From: UBA7330 sp043554545
GTDB taxonomy: Bacteria > Bacteroidota > Bacteroidia > Cytophagales > Cyclobacteriaceae
Reading direction: 5' to 3'
DNA: 64,000 bases
NCBI GenBank assembly: GCA_043554545.1
Contig: CP121337.1
Span: forward strand, 4,650,001 to 4,714,000
The position numbers were made by a program, and so were the translations under genes. This document shows, in pieces, positions 53,565 through 61,129 of the stretch. Numbering within the stretch: the stretch's first letter is position 1; each line of letters starts with the position of its first letter. The notes beneath the pieces were generated by a model. That model did not search any database and was not told the DNA's origin. It saw only the letters and a program-made list of their open reading frames with translations.

Positions 53565-53740
53565 CTTGAATCTTTAAAATTGTCAAAATAATGTATGGTT
53601 AACTTCTCTTGAACTCTAAATGTTTTACCTCAATTCTTCTTTTTAGGAAAAACTAAATTGGAGATACCGATTTTTTAAGTAGTAGTTTAAAATAATAATT
53701 GAGTTTAAATCTCTTTAATTAATTCAGATTATTCCACAAT

Positions 53741-53748
53741 TAAATTTG
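53741..53748 (+). promoter_or_regulatory. -7 promoter box TAAATTTG of the GMC operon
   Basis: TAAATTTG matches TAnnTTTG, 25 nt before the GMC start codon, in the divergent region shared with the B12 regulator gene. TTTAAA half-sites lie 30-60 bp upstream. Confidence 0.45.
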
Positions 53749-53773
53749 TATTTTGTGGCTTTAAATTAGAGTA

Positions 53774-55492
53774 ATGCAAATTAAAGAACCCAAAAAAGAA
53801 TTTGATGTCATCATCGTTGGATCAGGTGCTGGTGGCGGTATGGCTACAAAAATACTAGCGGAAGCTGGATTGAAAATAGCCCTTGTAGAATCTGGACCCT
53901 ATTTCGATCCCAGAGATCCTAAACAAATGACGCAGCTGAAATGGCCCTATGAATCGCCGAGAAGAGGCGCTTCTACTACCAGGGCATTTGGTGATTTTGA
54001 TGCTGCGTATGGAGGCTGGGAAATTGATGGTGAGCCCTACACAAATACTGAAAATAGCAATTTTGATTGGTTTAGAGCTCATATGTTGGGAGGCAGAACC
54101 AACCATTGGGGACGTATCTCCTTGAGGTTTGGTCCCAATGATTTCAAAAGGAAAGACATTGATGGGTTGGGTGATAACTGGCCTATTGGTTATGATGATG
54201 TAAAGCCTTATTACGATAAGGTAGATAAACTGATTGGGATCTTTGGAACCAGGGAAGGAATTTATAATGAACCAGATGGTTTTTTTCTTCCACCACCAAA
54301 ACCAAGATTACATGAGTTATATTATAAGAAGGGAGCTGAAAAGTTAGGCATCCCAGTTATTCCGGCTCGTAAGTCTATGGTCACAAAACGGATCAATGAT
54401 GAAAGAGGAGTCTGTTTTTATTGTGGTCAGTGTGGAAGATCTTGTAGTGTATATGCTGATTTTTCAGCAGGCAGCTGTTTGGTATTTCCTGCGATGAAGT
54501 CGGGTGGTCAGGTTCAGTTATTTGTCAACTCGATGGTTAGAGAGGTTACTACCAACAAGCAGGGAGAGGCCAATGGGGTGATTTATATCAACAAAGAAGA
54601 TAAAAAGGAGTACCAATTAAATGCGAAGATTGTGGTACTTGCAGCGTCAGCATGCAGTAGCGCAAGAATTCTTCTCAACTCAAAGAGCACCGTTCACCCT
54701 AATGGATTAGGAAACAATAGCGGAATAGTAGGTAAATATTTACATGATTCAACAGGTGCGAGCAGAAGTGCATTTATACCAGAATTAGTTGATCGAGATA
54801 TTTATAATGAGGATGGCGTGTCAGGGATGCAAGTATATACTCCCTGGTGGCTAGATAACAAAAAGCTGGACTTTCCGCGAGGCTATCATATCGAACTTGG
54901 TGGAGGCTTGGGAATGCCCTCATATGGTTTTGGTTTCGGTATCACAGAACTTAACAAATATATCGGAGGGACCGTAGGGGGATACGGAAATAAACTTCGG
55001 GATGATGTGCGGAGGTTTTATGGAAGTACCGTAGGGTTAGCGGGTAGAGGTGAATGTATTGCAGTGGAATCTAATTATTGTGAAATAGATCCCAATGTAG
55101 TTGATGAGTATGGAATACCGGTTTTAAGGTTTAATTATCAATGGTCCGACCATGAACGTAATCAGGCCAAACATATGCACGATACCTTCCAGGATATTCT
55201 TGAAGAAATGGGAGGAGTTGTACTGGGTGAAAAACCAGGCAAGGAAGATGATTATGGCCTCGCAAATCCGGGAAGAATAATCCATGAAGTTGGTACTACC
55301 AGAATGGGAAATGACCCAAAAAATTCTGTTGTGAACAAATTTGAGCAGTTACACGATGCAAAAAATGTTTTTGTAGTAGACGGAGGCCCATTTGTTTCTC
55401 AGGCAGATAAAAATCCAACATGGACCATCCTTGCGTTAGCGTGGAGGACTTCGGACTACATCATTGATGAACTTAAAAAACAAAATATCTAA
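53774..55492 (+). CDS. GMC oxidoreductase, sugar/polyol dehydrogenase type
   Basis: FAD-dependent dehydrogenase (572 aa). Dinucleotide motif IIVGSGAGGGMATKILAEAG, a Cys-rich segment (GVCFYCGQCGRSC) and the catalytic region HEVGTTRMGNDPKNSV with the C-terminal NPTWTILALAWR block. It has no export signal, but its partner gene starts at the shared base 55492 and carries a Tat signal. The pair resembles the flavoprotein and small subunit of membrane gluconate/2-ketogluconate dehydrogenases. Electrons would go to a cytochrome or quinone; no cytochrome c gene is in the window. Confidence 0.9.
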   Translation: MQIKEPKKEFDVIIVGSGAGGGMATKILAEAGLKIALVESGPYFDPRDPKQMTQLKWPYESPRRGASTTRAFGDFDAAYGGWEIDGEPYTNTENSNFDWFRAHMLGGRTNHWGRISLRFGPNDFKRKDIDGLGDNWPIGYDDVKPYYDKVDKLIGIFGTREGIYNEPDGFFLPPPKPRLHELYYKKGAEKLGIPVIPARKSMVTKRINDERGVCFYCGQCGRSCSVYADFSAGSCLVFPAMKSGGQVQLFVNSMVREVTTNKQGEANGVIYINKEDKKEYQLNAKIVVLAASACSSARILLNSKSTVHPNGLGNNSGIVGKYLHDSTGASRSAFIPELVDRDIYNEDGVSGMQVYTPWWLDNKKLDFPRGYHIELGGGLGMPSYGFGFGITELNKYIGGTVGGYGNKLRDDVRRFYGSTVGLAGRGECIAVESNYCEIDPNVVDEYGIPVLRFNYQWSDHERNQAKHMHDTFQDILEEMGGVVLGEKPGKEDDYGLANPGRIIHEVGTTRMGNDPKNSVVNKFEQLHDAKNVFVVDGGPFVSQADKNPTWTILALAWRTSDYIIDELKKQNI

Positions 55493-56196
55493 TGGATCGA
55501 AGAGACACACTTAAATCGCTGTTAATCACCTCATTTGCCGGCGGACTTGTTCTTAATTCATGTGATGATAAGGCAATAGTTGAAAGTGAAAAAGTTATTC
55601 CAAAAGGAGCCGGATACGGTCGAACACCCGAGGAAGCGAAAAGAGATCAGCTGTTAAAAGATCAGGTTTTCTTTTCGGAGCATGAGTTAACAACCATTTC
55701 GGTTTTATGTGACATTATCCTTCCTGCTGCTGATAATAAAAGTGCTGCTTCTGATGCAGATGTAGCTGAATTCGTAGGCTTTATCGTAAAGGATATGCCA
55801 AGGTATCAGACTCCACTTAGAGGAGGATTGATGTGGTTGGACAACCTGAGTAATAAGGAGTTTAACAAGGAATTTGTTTCCTGTACGACCGATCAGCAAA
55901 TTTCAATCGTGGATCGAATTGCGTACCCTGATAATTTTGAACCAGACATGGAACCTGGTGTAAGGTTTTTCTCACGAATGCGGGATCTTACGCTTACTGG
56001 ATACTATACCTCCAGAATTGGAATTGAAGAATTGGGATATAAAGGAAACACCCCCAATGTATGGGACGGTGTGCCTGATGATGTCTTGAAAAAGCATGGC
56101 ATGGAATACCCGGCAGATTGGCTCCCTAAATTTGTGGATCAGTCCAAGCGTGATATAAAAGCCGAATGGGATGAGGATGGAAATCTGATTACCTGA
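55492..56196 (+). CDS. Gluconate 2-dehydrogenase subunit 3-like, Tat lipoprotein
   Basis: Small subunit (234 aa) for the GMC flavoprotein. The N-terminus has a twin-arginine start (MDRRDTLKSLL) and a lipobox (LNSC), so it should be exported by Tat and lipidated. The rest matches the gluconate_2-dh3 domain (FFSEHELTTISVLCDIILPA, GLMWLDNLSNKEF, GYYTSRIGIEELGYKGN). It shares one base with the preceding stop codon. The flavoprotein may travel out with it. Confidence 0.9.
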   Translation: MDRRDTLKSLLITSFAGGLVLNSCDDKAIVESEKVIPKGAGYGRTPEEAKRDQLLKDQVFFSEHELTTISVLCDIILPAADNKSAASDADVAEFVGFIVKDMPRYQTPLRGGLMWLDNLSNKEFNKEFVSCTTDQQISIVDRIAYPDNFEPDMEPGVRFFSRMRDLTLTGYYTSRIGIEELGYKGNTPNVWDGVPDDVLKKHGMEYPADWLPKFVDQSKRDIKAEWDEDGNLIT

Positions 56197-56256
56197 GATT
56201 GCCAATATCAATTGACCTTACTCGAAGAGAAGGAATACTCAAATGGATAAAAAATA

Positions 56257-56291
56257 GGAGCATGGTTGCCCTATCTGGTCAGCCATGCTCC
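56257..56291 (-). terminator. Terminator for the aldehyde dehydrogenase operon
   Basis: Perfect 9-bp stem GGAGCATGG/CCATGCTCC, 17-nt loop with further pairing, followed on the minus strand by TATTTTTTA. A second 8-bp hairpin (56299-56323) lies closer to the stop codon. Confidence 0.75.
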
Positions 56292-56329
56292 CAATTAATA
56301 TTTGGATTTTATTTATCCAAATAGTTTGA

Positions 56330-57892
56330 TTATTTCTTCATTTCTCCATTCACCAATCTCCATATACCCAATGGGTTGCTATCTTTCAATGCATCAGGAA
56401 GCATGTCCTGTGGCATATCCTGGTAGCAGATTGGTCTTAAAAATCTTTTGATGGCTGTTGTACCCACCGAAGAGGTTCTGGAGTCAGTGGTCGCAGGATA
56501 TGGACCTCCGTGATGCATAGAATGACAAACTTCTACGCCCGTAGGATACCCATTAAAAATGATCCTCCCCACTTTATTTTCAAGAATATCAATTAAGTCG
56601 GCATATTCTTTAAGGTCCTCATCGGTGCCAATAATCGTTGCTGTCAGGTGACCTTCCAGATTACGAGCCAACTCGAGAATCTCTTCTTTTTTTGCTACAT
56701 CTACAACAAGCGTCGATGGTCCAAATACCTCTTCTTCCAGTGCGCTATTCTTACTGAATGTCTCATAGTCAACCAGGTAAGCCTGGCCATCCACACCAGA
56801 ACTGTTTTTAACACCAGTTAATTTTTTGATCCCATTGGAAGAAAATTTTTCGACCCCTTTGGTAAAGGCCCCTTTGATACCTTCGGTAAGCATGGTGCCT
56901 TCATATCCATTTAGGGCTTCGGTCATTGTGGCAATCAGTTCTTCAGAACGATCAGATTTAGGGAGTATCGTTAGCCCTGGATTGGTACAGAATTGTCCTA
57001 CTCCCAGGGTTACCGATCCTGCAAGTTCTTTTCCTATCTCTGATCCTCTTGTTTTCTGGGCATCTGGTAAAATAAAAACCGGGTTGCTACTTCCCATTTC
57101 TGCGTATACCGGAATCGGCTCATCTCTTTGATTGGCCAGATCAAACAGGGCTTTACCTCCCCTAAAGGATCCGGTAAAGCCGATGGCTTTGATAGCCGGG
57201 TGCTTCACAAGTGCACCTCCTACTTCAATAGAAGATCCAATGATCATCGAAAATACGCCTTCTGGCATTCCTGTCTTTTGCCCGGCTTTGACGATCGCTT
57301 CAGCAACTAACTCTGATGTTCCGGGGTGGGCAGGATGACCTTTAAAAACAACCGGACATCCAGCGGCTAATGCTGATGCCGTATCTCCACCGGCTACCGA
57401 AAAAGCGAGGGGAAAATTACTGGCCCCAAAAACACCTACAGGCCCTAGTGGTACTTTCATTTGTCTTACATCAGGTTTTGGCAAGGGTTGCCTGTCAGGC
57501 ATTGCGGTATCAATACGCCCTTCTACATACCAACCATCCCGAACGAAGCTGGCAAATAATTTCATTTGGTTTACCGTCCTTCCACGTTCACCGGTAAGTC
57601 GGGCAATGGGAAGAGCGGTCTCTTTAGCACCTCTTTCCAACAGATCATCGCCAATAGCCATGATTTCGTCTCCAATTGCTTCCAGAAATTTTGCGCGCTG
57701 TTCACTTGTGGTTTTTCGATAAGCGTAAAATGCTTTTTCGGCCAGCTTGATAGCCTCCTCAATTTCTTCTTGTGTTGACTCGATGAAAGTCCCATCAAGA
57801 TTTTGATTCGTAGTTGGATCAATGCCAAAGAAAGACTTAGACCCTTTTCCAGATTTTTTTAGACCGATAATACTATGTCCAGATATATTCAT
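56330..57892 (-). CDS. Alpha-ketoglutarate semialdehyde dehydrogenase-like (NADP+)
   Basis: Aldehyde dehydrogenase (520 aa) of the group that oxidises 2,5-dioxopentanoate to 2-oxoglutarate. Cofactor and active-site segments are VFGASNFPLAFSVAGGDTASALAAG, GFTGSFRGGKALF, AEMGSSNP (general base Glu) and GVGQFCTNPG (nucleophile Cys). The length and the FGASNFPLAF block match this subgroup rather than succinate semialdehyde dehydrogenase. It follows the FAH-family gene by 19 bp; together they fit the last two steps of a Weimberg-type pathway. Confidence 0.88.
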   Translation of the reverse strand: MNISGHSIIGLKKSGKGSKSFFGIDPTTNQNLDGTFIESTQEEIEEAIKLAEKAFYAYRKTTSEQRAKFLEAIGDEIMAIGDDLLERGAKETALPIARLTGERGRTVNQMKLFASFVRDGWYVEGRIDTAMPDRQPLPKPDVRQMKVPLGPVGVFGASNFPLAFSVAGGDTASALAAGCPVVFKGHPAHPGTSELVAEAIVKAGQKTGMPEGVFSMIIGSSIEVGGALVKHPAIKAIGFTGSFRGGKALFDLANQRDEPIPVYAEMGSSNPVFILPDAQKTRGSEIGKELAGSVTLGVGQFCTNPGLTILPKSDRSEELIATMTEALNGYEGTMLTEGIKGAFTKGVEKFSSNGIKKLTGVKNSSGVDGQAYLVDYETFSKNSALEEEVFGPSTLVVDVAKKEEILELARNLEGHLTATIIGTDEDLKEYADLIDILENKVGRIIFNGYPTGVEVCHSMHHGGPYPATTDSRTSSVGTTAIKRFLRPICYQDMPQDMLPDALKDSNPLGIWRLVNGEMKK

Positions 57893-57911
57893 ATTGTTAG
57901 CTGTGTTTTTC

Positions 57912-58748
57912 TTATTTAGGTTTTTTTGTAATAAAATTTGTGAGTGTACCTATACCATCGATGGTGATATTTACCTGATCCTTTTTTTGCAAGGTAAACT
58001 CATTTGGTGGAACAATGCCTGTCCCGGTCATCAGGAAACAACCATTAGGAAAATCGCATTCCCGGTATAGAAAATCGACTAATTCCTTGTGCTTTCGCTT
58101 CATCTGATCAATTCCAATTTCTTCCTCAAATGCCACCTTATTATCTCTGATAATTTGCAGTTTGATCTTTGTATTTGAATCAATACGCTGTTCAGGAACA
58201 AATAAGCAGGGCCCCAGTCCAGCACATTTTTCGTAGACTTTTGCCTGAGGAAGATATAGTGGATTTTCTCCTTCGATACTTCTGGAACTCATGTCGTTCC
58301 CTATGGTGTATCCTTGTATCTCTCCTTTGGTGTTAACAAATAATGTTAATTCTGGTTCAGGAACATCCCATTTAGAATCATTTCTGATATAAACTTCATC
58401 TAAATGACCACTCGTACGTGCCAGGGTGGCTTTGAAAAATAGTTCTGGTCTTTCTGCTTCATAGACGCGGTCATAGACATCACCCCCATCCTGGGACTCT
58501 TCCATCCTGGCTGATCTACTCCTGTAGTATGTAACTCCGGATGCCCAGATTTCCTGACTTTGAAGTGGTGGTAAGAGTTTTTCTGAGGCAATCGTTACTT
58601 CGACTGCATCTTTTCCCTCTACTAACGATTCCAGGTATTTATATAATTGACTTCTATTGATCAACTCATCCCAGGATAATTCCTTTTCCAGATAAAAGCG
58701 ATCCTGATGCTCAATTAAAGACCCATTTTTTGTTTTATAAATTTTCAT
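57912..58748 (-). CDS. FAH-family dehydratase, probable 2-keto-3-deoxy-pentonate dehydratase
   Basis: Fumarylacetoacetate-hydrolase-fold enzyme (278 aa). The segments SGVTYYRSRSARMEES, RPELFFKATLARTSGH, VPEPELTLFVN and SSRSIEGENPLYLPQAK resemble archaeal-type 2-keto-3-deoxyarabinonate/xylonate dehydratases rather than the plain hydrolases. The Glu pair in PEPELT and a downstream Asp would bind Mg2+. The product would be the substrate of the next gene. A -7 box (58768-58775, minus strand TAAATTTG) lies 19 nt before its start. Confidence 0.82.
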   Translation of the reverse strand: MKIYKTKNGSLIEHQDRFYLEKELSWDELINRSQLYKYLESLVEGKDAVEVTIASEKLLPPLQSQEIWASGVTYYRSRSARMEESQDGGDVYDRVYEAERPELFFKATLARTSGHLDEVYIRNDSKWDVPEPELTLFVNTKGEIQGYTIGNDMSSRSIEGENPLYLPQAKVYEKCAGLGPCLFVPEQRIDSNTKIKLQIIRDNKVAFEEEIGIDQMKRKHKELVDFLYRECDFPNGCFLMTGTGIVPPNEFTLQKKDQVNITIDGIGTLTNFITKKPK

Positions 58749-58760
58749 TGTTGGTTTAGG

Positions 58761-58792
58761 TTGACTTCAAATTTAATACTTCAATATCTTTG
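58761..58792. promoter_or_regulatory. Overlapping divergent promoters, dehydratase / DUF4286
   Basis: Rightward: -33 TTG (58761-58763), 21-bp spacer, -7 TATCTTTG (58785-58792). Leftward: -7 TAAATTTG (58768-58775 on the minus strand) lies inside that spacer. The two polymerases could not bind at the same time. Confidence 0.5.
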
Positions 58793-58831
58793 AACCAGCG
58801 AATCGATCAGATTAACAGAAGATTAGGATAA

Positions 58832-59137
58832 ATGATACTTTATAATGTGACTGTGACTATTGATCCTCAGATAGAATCTGAATGGATTAATTGGATGAAA
58901 GAAACTCATATCCCTGATATGATGAAAACCGGATGTTTTGAGGGCCATAAATTTTTGAAGTTGATGACAGATCGACCAGATGTAGATGGGAATACCTATG
59001 CCGTTCAATATTTTGCCACCGATACCAGTAAAATTGATTTGTACTTGGCCAATCATGCCCCAACGCTCAGGAAGATGCATGCAGACCTTTTTGGTAGTAA
59101 GTCGGCAGCTTTCAGAACGCTGCTAGAGGAGGTTTAA
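58832..59137 (+). CDS. DUF4286 family protein
   Basis: Small cytosolic protein (101 aa) of a family found widely in Bacteroidota and of unknown role. It starts MILYNVTVTIDPQIESEWIN; the ferredoxin-like beta-alpha-beta pattern and the His/Asp-rich segment (THIPDMMKTGCFEGHKFL) resemble antibiotic-monooxygenase-type dimers. Its stop overlaps the stop of the convergent GNAT gene by 4 bp. Confidence 0.85.
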   Translation: MILYNVTVTIDPQIESEWINWMKETHIPDMMKTGCFEGHKFLKLMTDRPDVDGNTYAVQYFATDTSKIDLYLANHAPTLRKMHADLFGSKSAAFRTLLEEV

Positions 59138-59580
59138 AAGTTGATGGTGCAGTTGGTCCATTCTTGATCAAACAGGGCATCATACTTTTTGTAGAAATTG
59201 ATCGCGGGCTCATTCCAATCAAGCACCTGCCACATCATACCGGAACAATTTTCTTTCCTTGCAATATCTAGGGTTTTTTCAAATAGTTTTTTTCCTGTTC
59301 CCAATCCTCTTTGACTTTCAGTTACTATCAGATCTTCGAGCCAGAGTCTTTTGCCTTTCCAGGTAGAGTATCTGTAATAATAAAGAGAGAGCCCTACAAT
59401 TTTTTTATGATTCTCAGCTACAATGAATCCATAGATTGATTGATCGCCAAAACCATCATTCTCCATCCTTTCCACCGTATTGGATACTTCGTGTTCAGCC
59501 TTCTCGTAAATTGCTAGTTCTCTGATCAGCTCCAAAACTTCGGGTAAATCTTCTTTTTTGCCTTGTCTGATTTCTATCAT
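59134..59580 (-). CDS. GNAT family N-acetyltransferase
   Basis: Acetyl-CoA-dependent acetyltransferase (148 aa), resembling spermidine/diamine acetyltransferases (SSAT). GNAT core at VTESQRGLGTGKKLFEKTLDIA; SLYYYRYSTWKGKRLWLEDLIV and GMMWQVLDWNEPAINFYKKY match the SSAT-type group. Substrate not certain. A -7 box TAACTTTG ends 4 nt before its start codon. Confidence 0.9.
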   Translation of the reverse strand: MIEIRQGKKEDLPEVLELIRELAIYEKAEHEVSNTVERMENDGFGDQSIYGFIVAENHKKIVGLSLYYYRYSTWKGKRLWLEDLIVTESQRGLGTGKKLFEKTLDIARKENCSGMMWQVLDWNEPAINFYKKYDALFDQEWTNCTINF

Positions 59581-59584
59581 TACA

Positions 59585-59592
59585 CAAAGTTA
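59585..59592 (-). promoter_or_regulatory. -7 promoter box TAACTTTG, near-leaderless
   Basis: Minus-strand TAACTTTG matches TAnnTTTG and ends 4 nt before the start codon of the GNAT gene. The same box lies 10 nt before rlmN. Confidence 0.45.
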
Positions 59593-59610
59593 AAAAAGTA
59601 TTAGAACCCT

Positions 59611-60894
59611 TTATTTTCTGGTAATGGTCTTAAATCCTGTGTAGGGATGAAGTACCTCTGGTAAGTGGATCCCTTCTTCGGTTTGATTATTTTCAAGTAG
59701 TGCAGCGACTATTCTTGGCAGTGCCAGCGCACTACCATTAAGTGTATGGGCCAAGGTCTTTTTATTGTCTTCACCTTTAATTCTAAGTTTCAATCTATTG
59801 GCCTGATAAGTTTCAAAATTGGAGACAGAGCTAACCTCTAGCCACTTTTTCTGAGCGGCAGAATACACTTCAAAATCGTAGGTCAATGCAGATGTAAAAC
59901 CCATGTCGCCTCCACAAAGCTTCAGGATTCGATAGGGTAGTTCAAGTCCTTTGATGAGTTGTTCTACGTGAGATACCATTCCCTGAAGTGTTTCGTAAGA
60001 ATTTTCTGGGTTCGTGATCTGCACAATTTCTACCTTGTCAAACTGGTGAAGCCGGTTTAGGCCTCTGACATGAGAACCCCAGGATCCCGCTTCACGTCTG
60101 AAGCAGGGGGTGTAACCAACATTTTTTATGGGAAGTTTGTCCTGATTCACAATTTCATCGCGGTAAACATTGGTGATGGGGATTTCTGCTGTCGGGATCA
60201 TGTATAGGTTACTTTCAATCACCTGATACATTTGGCCTTCCTTATCTGGCAGTTGTCCGGTACCAAGCCCTGAAGCTTCATTAATCAGTATAGGCGGTTG
60301 TACTTCCTCGTAGCCCGCTTTCATTGCTTCATCAAGAAAATAATTAATCAGTGCTCTATTCAACCTTGCCCCCTGACCCTTATAGAAAGGAAATCCTGCA
60401 CCTGTTACCTTATTACCTAGTTCAAAGTCAATAATGTCATAGGTCTCAATGAGATCCCAGTGTGGTTTTGCTGATGATGGAAGATCGGGAATGTTTTTGT
60501 CTGAAAGCAGGACGACTTCATTGTCCTCAGCACTTTTGCCTTTAGGGACGGAATGATGAGGTATGTTAGGTACATTATGCAGTTTACTGGTTAGTTTGCT
60601 TTCAATTTCAGTAAGGGTTGTTCCCAGTGTTTTCGATTGACTTTTGAGCGTGGCAGTCTCAGACTTGGCCTGGTTGGCCTCCTCTTTTTTTCCTTCTTGC
60701 ATCAACTTACCAATTTGCTTTGCGATAAGATTAGCATTTGCTAAAACCTCATCAAGCTGCTGTTGGGTACTCCTTCGCTCATCATCGATTTGGATGATCT
60801 CTTGTAATAATTCCTCAGAATGGGGTATCCCACGTTTTTCCAGACCTATAATGTAATCCTTAAAATGATCCCTAATGGCAGAAACTTGTAACAT
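59611..60894 (-). CDS. serS: Seryl-tRNA synthetase
   Basis: Class II synthetase (427 aa) that charges tRNA-Ser. The N-terminal coiled coil (about 30-105) binds the long variable arm. Motif 2 is FRREAGSWGSHVRGLNR and motif 3 is LNGSALALPRIVAALLENNQ. TAEIPITN is the serine-recognition loop. Length is normal. The 235-base region upstream is divergent from rho and has no gene. Confidence 0.97.
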   Translation of the reverse strand: MLQVSAIRDHFKDYIIGLEKRGIPHSEELLQEIIQIDDERRSTQQQLDEVLANANLIAKQIGKLMQEGKKEEANQAKSETATLKSQSKTLGTTLTEIESKLTSKLHNVPNIPHHSVPKGKSAEDNEVVLLSDKNIPDLPSSAKPHWDLIETYDIIDFELGNKVTGAGFPFYKGQGARLNRALINYFLDEAMKAGYEEVQPPILINEASGLGTGQLPDKEGQMYQVIESNLYMIPTAEIPITNVYRDEIVNQDKLPIKNVGYTPCFRREAGSWGSHVRGLNRLHQFDKVEIVQITNPENSYETLQGMVSHVEQLIKGLELPYRILKLCGGDMGFTSALTYDFEVYSAAQKKWLEVSSVSNFETYQANRLKLRIKGEDNKKTLAHTLNGSALALPRIVAALLENNQTEEGIHLPEVLHPYTGFKTITRK

Positions 60895-61129
60895 TTAGTG
60901 CTTATTTGAAAGGTGCAAATTAAGGCGGTTCATTGTTAAAACTGAAATAGACTCCTTTTTTACTTAAAGATTATTTTTAATGAATCCTTTGCTTAATATT
61001 AACCGTTAACATATTATTGTAATGCAATTCAAGTGAGTTACTATCACTAGTATTCCTTTTTCGACTACAAAGACGAAGAATTCCAATAAATACGTAACAT
61101 TCGATTACCATAATTTTCAAGTATAATTT

